A stretch of DNA of 64,000 nt, taken from NCBI RefSeq assembly GCF_900188335.1, contig NZ_FZOY01000003.1:434001-498000 (forward strand), in the 5' to 3' direction. Shown here in pieces: positions 17,431 through 27,870 of the stretch (position 1 is the stretch's first letter; each line of letters begins with the position of its first letter). Under the pieces are notes generated by a model. That model had not been told where the DNA came from, made no database searches, and was given only the letters and a program-made list of their open reading frames with translations. The stretch is from Tropicimonas sediminicola (GTDB lineage: Bacteria > Pseudomonadota > Alphaproteobacteria > Rhodobacterales > Rhodobacteraceae). The position numbers were made by a program, and so were the translations under genes.

Positions 17431-19584
17431 ATGGCAACCATCATCCTCTTCGCCCCGCTGATCGGCGCGATCATCTGCGGCTTCTTCTGGCGCGTGATCG
17501 GCGAGAAGGCCGGGCAGGTGACGGCGACGGCGCTGCTGTTCCTGTCGTTCTTCCTGAGCTGGATCGTGTTCCTCACCCATGACGGCGTGACCGAGCACAT
17601 CACCATCATGCGCTGGATCGACAGCGGCAGCCTGGTCGCCGACTGGTCGATCCGCCTCGACCGCCTGACCGCCATCATGCTCGTCGTGGTGACCACGGTC
17701 TCGGCCTTCGTGCACCTCTACAGCTTCGGCTACATGGCGCATGACCATGCCTTCCCCGAGGACGAGCCCTACCGGGCGCGCTTCTTCGCCTACCTGTCGC
17801 TCTTCACCTTCGCGATGCTCGCGCTGGTGACGGCGGACAACCTGGTGCAGATGTTCTTCGGCTGGGAGGGCGTGGGCCTCGCCTCCTACCTGCTCATCGG
17901 CTTCTACTACAAGAAGGAGAGCGCCGGCGAAGCGGCCATGAAGGCCTTCATCGTCAACCGCGTCGGCGACTTCGGCTTCGCCCTCGGCATCGCGGGCCTG
18001 TTCTTCATGGTCGACTCCGTGGCGCTCGACGACATCTTCGCCGCCGCCCCGACCCTGGCCGAAAGCACGATCACGTTCCTCTGGACCGACTGGAACGCCG
18101 CCAACCTGCTGGCTTTCCTGCTGTTCGTCGGTGCCATGGGCAAGTCGGCGCAGTTCCTGCTGCACACCTGGCTGCCCGACGCGATGGAGGGCCCGACGCC
18201 CGTTTCCGCGCTGATCCACGCCGCCACCATGGTGACGGCGGGCGTGTTCCTCGTCTGCCGCATGTCGCCGCTGATCGAGTTCGCGCCGGGCGCGGCCACC
18301 GTGATCGTCTACATCGGCGCCATCACCGCCTTCTTTGCGGCGACCGTGGGCCTCGTGCAGAACGACATCAAGCGTGTCATCGCCTATTCGACCTGTTCGC
18401 AGCTCGGCTACATGTTCGTCGCCGCCGGCGTCGGCATGTACTCGGCCGCCATGTTCCACCTGCTGACCCACGCCTTCTTCAAGGCCATGCTCTTCCTCGG
18501 CGCGGGCTCGGTGATCCACGGGATGCACCACGAGCAGGACATGCGCCGCTACGGCGGCCTGAAGGACAAGCTCCCTGTCACCTACTGGATCATGATGATC
18601 GGCACGCTGGCCATCACCGGCGTCGGCATTCCGCTGACCCACATCGGTTTCGCGGGCTTCCTGTCGAAGGACGCGATCATCGAGAGCGCCTGGGCAGGCG
18701 GCACCACCGCGGCGGGCTTTGCCTTCTGGGCGCTGGTCGTGGCCGCGCTGATGACCTCGTTCTACTCCTGGCGGCTGATGTTCCTGACCTTCCACGGCGA
18801 GGCGCGTGGCGACAAGCACACCCATGAGCACGCCCACGAGAGCCCGCGGGTCATGCTGGTCCCGCTCGTCGTGCTGGCCGTCGGCGCGATCTTCTCGGGG
18901 ATGGTCTTCTACAATTCCTTCTTCGGGCACACCGACAAGGTGGCGAAGTTCTACGGCATCCCGCTCGCCGGCGAGGTCCATGCCGAGGCCTCGATGGAGG
19001 GCCACACCGAAGACACCCATGCCGAGCACGGCGAGAGCGCCGAGACCGCCCACGCCACCGAGACCGCCCACGCGGCCGAAGGCGGCGACGATCATGGCGC
19101 CGAGGGCGAGCACCACGCGGCCTTCGGCGGTGCGCCGGGGCAGGGGGCGCTCTACTTCGCGCCCGACAACCACGTGCTCGACGACGCCCATGCCGCGCCG
19201 GTCTGGGTCAAGGTCTCGCCCTTCGTGGCGATGCTGCTCGGGCTCGGGCTGGCCTACCTGTTCTACATCCGCAAGCCGGAGCTGCCGGGCAAGCTGGCCG
19301 AGAACCAGAAGCCGCTCTACGAGTTCCTGCTGAACAAGTGGTACTTCGACGAGATCTACGACGCGATCTTCGTGAACCCGGTGCGGGCCCTCGGCCGCAC
19401 GCTCTGGAAGAAGGGCGACGGGGCCACGATCGACGGCGCCATCAACGGGCTGGCGATGGGGATCATCCCCTTCTTCACCCGCCTCGCGGGCCGCGCCCAG
19501 AGCGGATACCTCTTCCACTACGCCTTCGCCATGGTGCTGGGCATCGTCATCCTCGTCACCTGGATGACGATCGCGGGGAACTGA
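17431..19584 (+). CDS. nuoL: NADH-quinone oxidoreductase subunit L
   Basis: A 717-residue antiporter-like proton pump at the end of the membrane arm, with the long lateral helix at the C-terminus. Key residues are in [16 protein letters not shown] and [20 protein letters not shown]. Two histidine-rich loops stand out: KHTHEHAHE near residue 460 and a longer His/Glu/Ala-rich stretch at about residues 517-570. These make it longer than the E. coli protein (about 613 residues). Such His-rich loops recur in alphaproteobacterial NuoL and may bind metal or be disordered. Confidence 0.95.
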   Translation: MATIILFAPLIGAIICGFFWRVIGEKAGQVTATALLFLSFFLSWIVFLTHDGVTEHITIMRWIDSGSLVADWSIRLDRLTAIMLVVVTTVSAFVHLYSFGYMAHDHAFPEDEPYRARFFAYLSLFTFAMLALVTADNLVQMFFGWEGVGLASYLLIGFYYKKESAGEAAMKAFIVNRVGDFGFALGIAGLFFMVDSVALDDIFAAAPTLAESTITFLWTDWNAANLLAFLLFVGAMGKSAQFLLHTWLPDAMEGPTPVSALIHAATMVTAGVFLVCRMSPLIEFAPGAATVIVYIGAITAFFAATVGLVQNDIKRVIAYSTCSQLGYMFVAAGVGMYSAAMFHLLTHAFFKAMLFLGAGSVIHGMHHEQDMRRYGGLKDKLPVTYWIMMIGTLAITGVGIPLTHIGFAGFLSKDAIIESAWAGGTTAAGFAFWALVVAALMTSFYSWRLMFLTFHGEARGDKHTHEHAHESPRVMLVPLVVLAVGAIFSGMVFYNSFFGHTDKVAKFYGIPLAGEVHAEASMEGHTEDTHAEHGESAETAHATETAHAAEGGDDHGAEGEHHAAFGGAPGQGALYFAPDNHVLDDAHAAPVWVKVSPFVAMLLGLGLAYLFYIRKPELPGKLAENQKPLYEFLLNKWYFDEIYDAIFVNPVRALGRTLWKKGDGATIDGAINGLAMGIIPFFTRLAGRAQSGYLFHYAFAMVLGIVILVTWMTIAGN

Positions 19585-19588
19585 GACC

Positions 19589-21139
19589 ATGCAGAACCTG
19601 ATCTCGATCATCACCTTCCTGCCGCTGATCGCGGCGCTGATCCTTGCGCTGTTCCTCAAGGGCGAGGACGAGGCTGCGCAGCGCAACGCCAAGTGGCTGG
19701 CGCTGATCGCCACCACGGCGACGCTGTTCATCTCGCTCTTCCTGCTCTTCGGCTTCGACCCGTCGAATACCGGCTTCCAGTTCGTGGAAGACCGCGACTG
19801 GCTGCTCGGGCTCAAGTACAAGATGGGCGTCGACGGCATCTCGATCCTCTTCGTGATGCTCACCACCTTCCTCATGCCGATCACCATCGCCTCCTGCTGG
19901 GACGTGAAGGTGCGCGTGAAGGAATACATGATCGCCTTCCTGCTGCTCGAGACGCTGATGCTCGGCGTCTTCACCGCGCTGGACCTGGTGCTGTTCTACC
20001 TGTTCTTCGAAGGCGGCCTGATCCCGATGTTCCTGATCATCGGCATCTGGGGCGGCAAGGACCGTATCTACGCGGCCTTCAAGTTCTTCCTCTACACCTT
20101 CCTCGGCTCGCTGCTGATGCTGGTGGCGATGATCGCGATGTACGTCGATGCCGGCACCACCGACATCCCGACGCTGATGCAGCACACCTTCGCCTCCGAG
20201 ACTTTCCCGGTCCTCGGCTTCCAGATCGTCGGCGGCGTGCAGACGCTGCTGTTCCTGGCCTTCTTCGCCTCCTTCGCGGTCAAGATGCCGATGTGGCCGG
20301 TGCACACCTGGTTGCCCGATGCCCACGTCCAGGCGCCCACCGCCGGCTCGGTCGTGCTGGCCGCGATCCTGCTGAAGATGGGCGGCTACGGCTTCCTGCG
20401 CTTCTCCCTGCCGATGTTCCCGGTGGGGTCGGAGGTGATGTCCACCTTCGTCTTCTGGCTCTCCGCCATCGCCATCGTCTACGCCTCGCTCGTGGCGCTG
20501 GCGCAGGAGGACATGAAGAAGCTCATCGCCTATTCCTCGGTCGCCCACATGGGCTACGTCACCATGGGCATCTTCACGGTGAACCAGCAGGGGCTCGACG
20601 GCGCGATCTTCCAGATGCTTAGCCACGGCTTCGTCTCCGGCGCGCTCTTCCTCATCGTCGGCGTGGTCTACGACCGGATGCACACCCGCGACATCGCGGC
20701 CTACGGCGGGCTGACGGTGCGGATGCCGGTCTACGCGCTGATCTTCATGCTCTTCACCATGGCCAACGTCGGGCTTCCCGGCACTTCTGGCTTCGTCGGC
20801 GAATTCCTGACCCTGATGGCGATCTTCCAGGTCAACACCTGGGTGGCGCTGGTCGCCACCTCCGGGGTGATCTTCTCGGCCGCCTACGCGCTCTGGCTCT
20901 ACCGCCGCGTGATGCTGGGCGACCTGATCAAGGAAAGCCTCAAGACCATTTCCGACACGACCCCGCGCGAGCGCGCGATCTTTGCGCCGCTCGTGGTCAT
21001 GACCCTTCTGCTGGGCGTCTATCCCTCGCTCGTGACCGACATCATCGGCCCCTCGGTCGAGGCGCTGATCGGCCAGTACGACACCGCCCTCAACGACTAC
21101 GCGCCGGCCACCGAGCTGGCCATGACCGGAGACCACTGA
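19589..21139 (+). CDS. nuoM: NADH-quinone oxidoreductase subunit M
   Basis: A 516-residue antiporter-like proton pump with about 14 hydrophobic helices. The conserved lysine/histidine region [20 protein letters not shown] and the preceding glutamate in [12 protein letters not shown] are present. It starts 4 bases after nuoL and ends one base before nuoN. Confidence 0.96.
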   Translation: MQNLISIITFLPLIAALILALFLKGEDEAAQRNAKWLALIATTATLFISLFLLFGFDPSNTGFQFVEDRDWLLGLKYKMGVDGISILFVMLTTFLMPITIASCWDVKVRVKEYMIAFLLLETLMLGVFTALDLVLFYLFFEGGLIPMFLIIGIWGGKDRIYAAFKFFLYTFLGSLLMLVAMIAMYVDAGTTDIPTLMQHTFASETFPVLGFQIVGGVQTLLFLAFFASFAVKMPMWPVHTWLPDAHVQAPTAGSVVLAAILLKMGGYGFLRFSLPMFPVGSEVMSTFVFWLSAIAIVYASLVALAQEDMKKLIAYSSVAHMGYVTMGIFTVNQQGLDGAIFQMLSHGFVSGALFLIVGVVYDRMHTRDIAAYGGLTVRMPVYALIFMLFTMANVGLPGTSGFVGEFLTLMAIFQVNTWVALVATSGVIFSAAYALWLYRRVMLGDLIKESLKTISDTTPRERAIFAPLVVMTLLLGVYPSLVTDIIGPSVEALIGQYDTALNDYAPATELAMTGDH

Positions 21140-21140
21140 G

Positions 21141-22586
21141 ATGACGTCTACCGATCTTGCAATCATCCTGCCCGAGATCGTCCTCGCGCTCTTCGCGATG
21201 CTGGCGCTGCTCGGGGCGGTCTGGACGGGCAAGGACGAGTCCGCGTCGACGGTCTCCTGGATCACCGCGGCGGTGCTGGTGGCGGTGGCGATCTGGATCT
21301 CGCTCTCCGGGGGCGGCACCCGGGTGGCATTCGGCGGCATGTTCGTCGACGACGCCTTCGCCCGCTTCGCCAAGGTCACGCTGCTGCTCGCGGCGGCGAT
21401 CGTGCTGATCCTGTCCGAAGGCTTCTTCTCCCGCCGCGGCGCGCTGCATTTCGAATACCCGGTGCTGATCGTGCTGGCTTCCGTCGGCATGATGGTCATG
21501 GTCTCCGCCGGCGACCTGATCGCGCTCTACATGGGCCTCGAGCTGCAGTCGCTCTCGCTCTACGTGCTCGCCGCGATCCGGCGCGACAGCGTGAAATCGA
21601 CCGAGGCCGGCCTGAAGTACTTCACCCTCGGCGCGCTCTCCTCGGGCCTGCTGCTCTATGGCGCCTCGCTGACCTACGGCTACGCCGGCTCGACCGTCTT
21701 CAAGGACATCTTCGCCGCCGCGACCGACGGCCACGTGGGCATCGGCCTGCTGCTCGGCCTGACCTTCATGATCTCGGGCTTCGCCTTCAAGGTCTCCGCC
21801 GTGCCCTTCCACATGTGGACGCCCGACGTCTACGAGGGCTCGCCGACCCCGGTCACCGCCTTCTTCGCCTCCGCGCCCAAGATGGCGGCGATGGCGATGT
21901 TCGCCCGCGCCATGCACGACGCCTTCGGCGATGCGGTCGCCGACTGGCAGCAGATCGTGGCGCTCGTCGCGGTGCTCTCGATCTTCCTCGGCGCCATCGC
22001 CGGGATCGGCCAGCGCGACATCAAGCGGCTGATGGCCTATTCCTCGATCTCGCACATGGGCTTCGCGCTGCTCGGCCTCGCCGCCGGCACCGAGCGCGGG
22101 GTCTCGGCGATGCTGATCTACATGGCGATCTACGTCACCATGAACATCGGCACCTTCGCCTTCATCCTGTCGATGGAGCGCGAGGGCCAGCACGTCACCC
22201 GGATCGACGGTGTCTCGATGCTGAGCCGCAAGGAGCCGCTCAAGGCGCTCGCCATGCTGGTGCTGCTGTTCAGCCTCGCCGGCGTGCCGCCGCTCGTCGG
22301 CTTCTTCGGCAAGTTCGCGGTGCTGACCGCGGCGCTCGACGCCGATCTGGTCTGGGTCGCGGTGCTCGGCGCGGTGGGCTCGGTGATCTCCGCCTTTTAC
22401 TACCTGCGGATCGTCTACTACATGTACTTCGGGTCCGACGAGGTCGAACAGATCGACGGTTCGATGAGCCCGGTGCAATGGGTCGTGCTGATGGTATCGG
22501 CCGCGATCATGGTGGTGGGCGTCATCAACCTGTTCGGGATCGACGGCCTCGCGGCCAGCGCGGCGGCCTCCCTTGTCGTCAACTGA
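21141..22586 (+). CDS. nuoN: NADH-quinone oxidoreductase subunit N
   Basis: A 481-residue antiporter-like proton pump, the last complex I gene. Conserved blocks include [16 protein letters not shown] and [20 protein letters not shown]. The 3' end overlaps birA by 14 bases, linking complex I to the following coenzyme genes as in related genomes. Confidence 0.96.
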   Translation: MTSTDLAIILPEIVLALFAMLALLGAVWTGKDESASTVSWITAAVLVAVAIWISLSGGGTRVAFGGMFVDDAFARFAKVTLLLAAAIVLILSEGFFSRRGALHFEYPVLIVLASVGMMVMVSAGDLIALYMGLELQSLSLYVLAAIRRDSVKSTEAGLKYFTLGALSSGLLLYGASLTYGYAGSTVFKDIFAAATDGHVGIGLLLGLTFMISGFAFKVSAVPFHMWTPDVYEGSPTPVTAFFASAPKMAAMAMFARAMHDAFGDAVADWQQIVALVAVLSIFLGAIAGIGQRDIKRLMAYSSISHMGFALLGLAAGTERGVSAMLIYMAIYVTMNIGTFAFILSMEREGQHVTRIDGVSMLSRKEPLKALAMLVLLFSLAGVPPLVGFFGKFAVLTAALDADLVWVAVLGAVGSVISAFYYLRIVYYMYFGSDEVEQIDGSMSPVQWVVLMVSAAIMVVGVINLFGIDGLAASAAASLVVN

Positions 22587-23331
22587 GGCCTGGCCCGCGG
22601 GCTATGACCGCCTGGTGCTGCCGCAGGTCGACAGCACCATGGCCGAGGCCGCGCGCCGCGCGCCGACGCTGGCCGGTCCGACCTGGATCCTCGCGCTGGA
22701 GCAGACAGCCGGACGCGGCCGCCGTGGCCGCGCCTGGGTCGCCCCATCCGGGAATTTCGCCGCGACCCTGGTGATGCACCCCGCCGAGGGCGCCTCGCAG
22801 GCCGCGCTGCGCAGCTTCACCACCGCGCTCGCGCTCTTCGACGCCTTCGTCGCCGTTACCGGCCGCGCCGAGCCCTTCGCCCTGAAATGGCCGAACGACG
22901 TGCTGCTCAACGGCGGCAAGGTCGCGGGCATCCTGCTGGAATCCGCCTCCAACGGTCCCAACCTCAGCTTCCTGTCGGTCGGCGTCGGCGTGAACCTCTC
23001 CGCCGCGCCGGAGGCCGCGCAGCTCGAGCCGGGCGCGCTCCGCCCCGTCTCGCTGCTGGAGGAGACCGGCGCGCGGGTCACGCCCGAGGAGTTCCTCGAC
23101 GCGCTCGCTCCCGCCTTCGCCCGCCACGAGGCACGCCTAACCACCTACGGCTTCGCCCCGATCCGCGAGGCCTGGCTCGCCCGCGCCGCACGGCTGGGCG
23201 AGACGATCACCGCCCGCACCGGCACCGAAACCGTCACCGGCATCTTCGAGACGGTCGACGCCACCGGCAACATCGTCCTCGCCACGCCCGCCGGCCGCCG
23301 CGCCATCCCCGCCGCCGACATCTTCTTCTAA
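22573..23331 (+). CDS. birA: Biotin--[acetyl-CoA-carboxylase] ligase
   Basis: A 252-residue biotin protein ligase of the short type without the N-terminal DNA-binding repressor domain. The biotinyl-AMP loop GRGRRGR is at residues 47-53 and [20 protein letters not shown] follows. It attaches biotin to carriers such as the carboxylase at the left end of the window. It starts with TTG at 22573 inside nuoN; no ATG or GTG gives a complete N-terminus. Confidence 0.9.
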   Translation: MSSTEAWPAGYDRLVLPQVDSTMAEAARRAPTLAGPTWILALEQTAGRGRRGRAWVAPSGNFAATLVMHPAEGASQAALRSFTTALALFDAFVAVTGRAEPFALKWPNDVLLNGGKVAGILLESASNGPNLSFLSVGVGVNLSAAPEAAQLEPGALRPVSLLEETGARVTPEEFLDALAPAFARHEARLTTYGFAPIREAWLARAARLGETITARTGTETVTGIFETVDATGNIVLATPAGRRAIPAADIFF

Positions 23332-23376
23332 CCCCCGAAAACGGCCCCGCCCCGAGCCAACGGAGCAGACCCGCCC

Positions 23377-24162
23377 ATGCTTCTCTGCATCGACACCGGA
23401 AACACCAACACCGTCTTCTCCGTCTGGGACGGAACGAAATTCCTGACCACGTTGCGCACCGCGACCGAGCACCAGCGCACCGCCGATCAGTATTTCGTCT
23501 GGTTCTCGACCCTGATGCAGCACCACGGCGTGCCGATCGAGATCGACGAGATGATCATCTCCTCGACCGTGCCGCGTGTGGTGTTCAACCTGCGCGTGCT
23601 GGCCGATCGCTATTTCAACTGCCGCCCGCTCGTGGTCGGCAAGCCCGACTGCCTGCTGCCCAACCCGCCGCGCGTCGATCGCTCGGCCCAGGTCGGCCCC
23701 GACCGGCTGGTCAACACCGCCGGCGCCTTCGACCGGCACGGCGGCGACCTCGTCGTGGTGGATTTCGGCACCGCCACCACCTTCGACGTGGTCTCCCAGG
23801 ATGGCGCCTATATCGGCGGCGTGATCGCCCCGGGCGTGAACCTTTCGCTCGAGGCCCTGCACCTCGCCGCCGCCGCCCTGCCGCATGTCGATGTCACCAA
23901 GCCCCAGCAGGTCATCGGCACCAACACCGTCGCCTGCATGCAATCGGGCATCTTCTGGGGCTACGTCGGCCTTGTCCGCGGCATCTGCGACCGAATCCTG
24001 GCCGAACGCGAGCGCCCGATGAAGGTCATCGGCACCGGGGGGCTTGCGCCGCTGTTCAGCCAGGGCGATGTATTGTTCGATGTGATCGAAGAGGATTTGA
24101 CGATGCATGGCCTCACGGTCATCCATCGGTACAACAAGGAATATAAAGAAAATGAGCGGTAA
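23377..24162 (+). CDS. coaX: Type III pantothenate kinase
   Basis: A 261-residue ASKHA-fold kinase that phosphorylates pantothenate, the first step of coenzyme A synthesis. The phosphate-binding motif DTGNTNTVFSVWDG is at residue 5, and VDFGTATTFDVVS and GGVIAPGVNLSLEAL are intact. It lies 45 bases after birA. Its 3' end overlaps rnj by 11 bases. Confidence 0.94.
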   Translation: MLLCIDTGNTNTVFSVWDGTKFLTTLRTATEHQRTADQYFVWFSTLMQHHGVPIEIDEMIISSTVPRVVFNLRVLADRYFNCRPLVVGKPDCLLPNPPRVDRSAQVGPDRLVNTAGAFDRHGGDLVVVDFGTATTFDVVSQDGAYIGGVIAPGVNLSLEALHLAAAALPHVDVTKPQQVIGTNTVACMQSGIFWGYVGLVRGICDRILAERERPMKVIGTGGLAPLFSQGDVLFDVIEEDLTMHGLTVIHRYNKEYKENER

Positions 24163-25822
24163 CGAGCGGCTGATCTACCTTCCCCTCGGCGGGGCGGGCG
24201 AAGTGGGGATGAACGCCTATGTCTACGGCTACGGCAAGCCGGGCAAGGAGCGGCTGATCCTGGTCGACCTCGGCGTGACCTTCCCCGACATGGACACCAC
24301 CCCGGGAATCGACCTGATCTTTCCGGACATGTCCTGGCTGATCGAGCGTGCCGACCGGCTCGAGGCGATCTTCATCACCCACGGGCACGAGGACCATATC
24401 GGCGCGCTCGCCCATTTCTGGGACGATCTGCGCGTGCCGGTCTACTGCCGCCGCTTCACCGGCCACCTGGCCGCCCGCAAGATGGAGGAGCGCGGGCAGG
24501 ACCCCGAGCACATCCATATCGTCGGCGCCCATCCGGACGTGGTCGAGGCGGGGCCGTTCACCGTCTCCTTCGTGCCGGTCTCGCATTCGATTCCGGAAAG
24601 CTCGGGCCTCGTGATCGATACCCCGGCCGGCCGGGTCGCTCACACGGGCGACTTCAAGCTCGACGGCGCCCCCGTGGTGGGGGAGCCGTTCAGCGCCGAG
24701 CTCTGGCACGAGATCGCAAGGGGCGGGGTCAAGGCTCTGGTCTGCGACAGCACCAATATCCATGTCGAGACCCCGGGCCGCTCCGAGGCGACCCTCGGGC
24801 CGCATATCCGCGAGCTGGTGGCCGGTGCGAGCGGCATGGTGGTCGCCACCACCTTCGCTTCCAACGTGGCGCGGGTGAAGACGCTGGCCGAGGCCGGGCG
24901 CGACGCCGGCCGCTCGGTCTGCCTGATGGGGCGGGCGATGCTGCGCATGGTGCAGGCCGCCGTCGAAACCGGCGTGCTGACCGATTTTCCGCCCGTCATC
25001 TCCCACGAGGAAGCGGAGGACATCCCGCGCGAGAACCTGATGCTGATCGTGACCGGCAGCCAGGGCGAACGCCGCGCCGCCACCGCGCAGCTCTCGCGCG
25101 GCAAGTACCTGGGCATGGAACTGGCCGAGGGCGACACCTTCCTGTTTTCCTCCAAGACCATCCCCGGCAACGAGCGCAGCGTGCTGCGGATCGTCAACGC
25201 CTTTTCCGAGAAGGGCGTGAACGTGGTCGACGACAGCTCGTCGCTCTACCACGTCTCCGGCCACGCCAACCGCCCGGACCTCGAGGCGCTGCACGAGCTG
25301 ATGCGGCCGCAGATGCTGATCCCGATGCACGGCGAACACCGGATGCTGCGCCGCCACGCCGAAGCCGGCGCGGCCCGCGGCATCGCCTCGGTGGTGGCGG
25401 TCAACGGCACCATGCTCGACCTGACCGGTGCGGCGCCCAAGGTCTGCGAACACGTGGAAACCGGCCGCGTCTATCTCGACGGGACGCTCAAGGTGGGTGC
25501 GCTGGACGGCGTGGTCCGCGACCGGATCCGCATGGCGCTCAACGGCCATGTTATGCTCAACGTGATCCTCGACGAGGAGGACGAACCGCTGGGCGAGCCC
25601 TGGGCCGAGATCCGCGGCCTCGCCGAGACCGGCCGGTCGAAAGCGCCGCTGGTCGACATCATCGAGGCGGAGACCGGCCAGTTCCTGGCCCGCGCCGATG
25701 ACAAGGTTCTGACCGACGACGACAAGCTCGACGCCGCGCTGCGCCGCGCCGTGCGGCAGGTCGCGGTCGAGGAGATCGGCAAGAAGCCGGAAGTGACGGT
25801 GGTGATCTCCCGCCTCGCCTGA
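24152..25822 (+). CDS. rnj: Ribonuclease J
   Basis: A 556-residue metallo-beta-lactamase/beta-CASP nuclease with both endo- and 5'-exonuclease activity, used in RNA maturation and decay. The zinc-binding motif HGHEDH is at residues 77-82, and VSHSIPESSGLVI, SGHANRPDL and MHGEHRM follow. The ATG at 24152 lies inside the end of coaX, suggesting coupling. The upstream in-frame start at 24107 would lie deep in coaX and is unlikely. Confidence 0.93.
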   Translation: MSGNERLIYLPLGGAGEVGMNAYVYGYGKPGKERLILVDLGVTFPDMDTTPGIDLIFPDMSWLIERADRLEAIFITHGHEDHIGALAHFWDDLRVPVYCRRFTGHLAARKMEERGQDPEHIHIVGAHPDVVEAGPFTVSFVPVSHSIPESSGLVIDTPAGRVAHTGDFKLDGAPVVGEPFSAELWHEIARGGVKALVCDSTNIHVETPGRSEATLGPHIRELVAGASGMVVATTFASNVARVKTLAEAGRDAGRSVCLMGRAMLRMVQAAVETGVLTDFPPVISHEEAEDIPRENLMLIVTGSQGERRAATAQLSRGKYLGMELAEGDTFLFSSKTIPGNERSVLRIVNAFSEKGVNVVDDSSSLYHVSGHANRPDLEALHELMRPQMLIPMHGEHRMLRRHAEAGAARGIASVVAVNGTMLDLTGAAPKVCEHVETGRVYLDGTLKVGALDGVVRDRIRMALNGHVMLNVILDEEDEPLGEPWAEIRGLAETGRSKAPLVDIIEAETGQFLARADDKVLTDDDKLDAALRRAVRQVAVEEIGKKPEVTVVISRLA

Positions 25823-25922
25823 TCGGCGAAGGCGGCCTCCCGGCTGCAAGAAGCGCCCGGCCGTGCTAGGCTCGCTCAGCGGGCCGCCACGCCGGCCCGC
25901 GGGTTTCAGCCGGGAGGGGCAC

Positions 25923-26426
25923 ATGTCTTACAGGGAATTGTTTGCGGAAGCGGAATGGTCCGGGGTCGTGCAGGCGCCGATGCTGGCGGGCTTCGCGGTC
26001 ACGGCGGCCGATCCGAACGGGTTGATCGGCGCGGTGCAGGAAAGCGCCGCCATGGCAAATGCGTTCAAGGCCGGCTCGGAGGCCGCCGCCGCGGGCTCGC
26101 TGATCGCGGAGGTCGCCGCGGCCTACGAGACCAGCGAGGGCCGCTCCGTCGCCCTGGCCGGCCCCCGGGAACTCGCCAAGGGCCGCAAACCGGCCGAAGC
26201 CTGCGCCGCCGCAATCGCCCGCCTTGCCGAGACCGCGGCCAGCCTGCGCGAAACCGCGCCCGCCGAGGCGCCGGCTTTCTGCGACTGGCTGCGCGACATC
26301 GCCGCCAACGTGGCCGAGGCGACCTCGGAGGGCGGCTTCCTGGGCTTCGGCGGAGAGAAGGTGTCGGAGGCCGAGCGCAAGACCCTCGCCGACATCGACA
26401 CCGCGCTGGCCCCCCCGACCGGCTGA
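25923..26426 (+). CDS. Conserved hypothetical protein downstream of rnj
   Basis: A 167-residue, alanine-rich, helical, acidic protein without signal peptide or membrane helix. Recognisable segments are APMLAGFAVTAADPNGLIGA near residue 18 and FLGFGGEKVSEAERKTL near the end; I recall similar sequences in other alphaproteobacteria but no known function. GGGAGGGGCAC precedes the ATG at 25923. It converges on selD with 76 bases between. Confidence 0.75.
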   Translation: MSYRELFAEAEWSGVVQAPMLAGFAVTAADPNGLIGAVQESAAMANAFKAGSEAAAAGSLIAEVAAAYETSEGRSVALAGPRELAKGRKPAEACAAAIARLAETAASLRETAPAEAPAFCDWLRDIAANVAEATSEGGFLGFGGEKVSEAERKTLADIDTALAPPTG

Positions 26427-26502
26427 CGCGAGCGCGCCGCTGCGCGCGGGCCGCCCTGTCACCTTTTCATGGATATCCCCGCGGTCCGGGGAAGGGCGTG
26501 TC

Positions 26503-27567
26503 TCAGATCACGGTGACCCGGTGCTGGCCCTCCGCTTGGCCGACCTCGCCGATCACGGCGGCGGAGGCGAAGCCGTGGCGCCGGAACAGCTCCAGCACCG
26601 TCTCGACCCGCTCGGGCGCGCAGGAGACCATCAGCCCGCCGGAGGTCTGCGGGTCGGTCAGGAGCGCCCGGTCCAGCTCCGTCCGCTCCGCCGAGAGCGC
26701 GATCTCGGCGCCGTAACTCGCCCAGTTCCGGCCCGAGGCCCCGGTGATGAAGCCCTGTGCTGCCAGCTCCGGCACGCCAGGCATCATCGGTACGGCCCTC
26801 CAGTCCAGCCGCGCCCCGCAATCGCCACCGCGGAGCATCTCCAGCAGATGGCCGCCGAGGCCGAAGCCGGTCACGTCGGTCAGGGCGTGGACGCCGTCGA
26901 TCTCGGCCAGCTCCGGGCCGGGCGTATTGAGCTGCGTCGTGGTGGCGATCATCCGTGCATAGCCCGCGTCATCGAGCGCGCCGGCCTTGAGCGCGGCCGA
27001 CATGACGCCGGCTCCGAGAGGTTTGCCCAGCACCAGCCGGTCGCCGACCCGTGCGCCGGCGTTCTTCTTGACCAGGTCCGGATGCACGAGGCCGAGCGCC
27101 ACGAGGCCATAGATCGCCTCCACCGAGTCGATCGAGTGGCCGCCGACCACCGGGATACCGGCCGCCCGGGCCGCGCTCACCCCGCCTTCGAGAATGCGGC
27201 CGATGGTCTGTTTCGAGAGCACGTTGATCGGCATGCCCACCAGCGCCAGTGCCATGATCGGCCGGGCGCCCATCGCGTAGATGTCGCTGATCGCGTTGGT
27301 GGCGGCGATGCGGCCGAAATCGTAGGGGTCGTCGACGATCGGCATGAAGAAATCGGTCGTGGCGACCAGCGCCTGGTCGTCGTTGAGCCGGTAGACGGCG
27401 GCGTCGTCGGCGGTCTCGTTGCCCACGAGGATCTCGGCGGGCAGGGTCATGGCGGTGGTCTCGCGCAGGATCTCCGAGAGCACCGCGGGGGCGATCTTGC
27501 AGCCGCAGCCGCCGCCGTGGGAGAGCGAGGTCAGGCGGGGTTCGGCGGGCGTGTCGATCACATTCAT
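26503..27567 (-). CDS. selD: Selenide, water dikinase
   Basis: A 354-residue enzyme that makes selenophosphate from selenide and ATP. The N-terminal active-site loop is HGGGCGCK, with cysteine 21 (not selenocysteine) and lysine 24, matching the E. coli Cys17/Lys20 pair. It is a complete ATP-grasp-like AIRS-family protein. Its presence means the cell uses selenium, for selenoproteins or for 2-selenouridine in tRNA. No selA, selB, tRNA-Sec or mnmH is in the window. The gene stands alone on this strand, and repeat copy C lies about 140 bases upstream of its start. Confidence 0.93.
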   Translation of the reverse strand: MNVIDTPAEPRLTSLSHGGGCGCKIAPAVLSEILRETTAMTLPAEILVGNETADDAAVYRLNDDQALVATTDFFMPIVDDPYDFGRIAATNAISDIYAMGARPIMALALVGMPINVLSKQTIGRILEGGVSAARAAGIPVVGGHSIDSVEAIYGLVALGLVHPDLVKKNAGARVGDRLVLGKPLGAGVMSAALKAGALDDAGYARMIATTTQLNTPGPELAEIDGVHALTDVTGFGLGGHLLEMLRGGDCGARLDWRAVPMMPGVPELAAQGFITGASGRNWASYGAEIALSAERTELDRALLTDPQTSGGLMVSCAPERVETVLELFRRHGFASAAVIGEVGQAEGQHRVTVI

Positions 27568-27710
27568 GCGGGAAGCCTCTGGTGGCTGGGGCTGTCCGTT
27601 GAAGGTGAGGGCAGCCGGGGGGAGATGCGGGCCCGGCGCGCAGGAGGCGTGCGGGGCGGCAACGGCCTAGACCCCGGGGGAAGGGGCTGTCAACGCGCGA
27701 CGGGGCCGCA

Positions 27711-27779
27711 GGGCTCCCGCCGCTCGTCAGGCATCGCAGATGCCTTCCTCCCGTTGGGCGTGGCACGCTGACGCGTGCC
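27711..27779 (+). repeat. Dispersed two-hairpin intergenic repeat, copy C
   Basis: This copy has GGGCTCCCGCC, then a 6-bp hairpin GGCATC-GCA-GATGCC at 27730-27744, the core CGTTGGGC, and a 7-bp hairpin GGCACGC-TGAC-GCGTGCC at 27762-27779. Both stems differ in sequence from copies A, D, E and F but pair perfectly. It lies in the 303-base gap between selD and rhlE, which otherwise holds only upstream sequence of selD and the hairpin at 27815. Confidence 0.7.
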
Positions 27780-27814
27780 GGCGCTTCTGAGGGGGCGCGC
27801 CTGGCATGCCTAAG

Positions 27815-27834
27815 GGCCCGTCGTGTGACGGGCC
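27815..27834. terminator. Hairpin downstream of rhlE, possible terminator
   Basis: A perfect 8-bp stem GGCCCGTC/GACGGGCC with a GTGT loop lies 37 bases past the rhlE stop on the minus strand. Neither side has a good T run (CTTTC on the plus side), so it is a weak or bidirectional terminator at best. Confidence 0.4.
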
Positions 27835-27870
27835 GCTTTCGGGATCAAGGGGGCAGCCGGGGGGCTGAGG

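Noticed and set aside
16225-19974. 1249-codon minus-strand open frame opposite nuoJ to nuoM
   Set aside because: Its translation is mostly His, Arg, Glu, Asp and Gly repeats, typical of the antisense of hydrophobic genes. The nuo genes on the other strand are clearly real.
27568-27870. A tRNA-Sec or other small RNA next to selD
   Set aside because: The hairpins in this gap belong to repeat copy C and a terminator-like stem. No acceptor stem, T-loop (GTTCGA) or CCA end is present.
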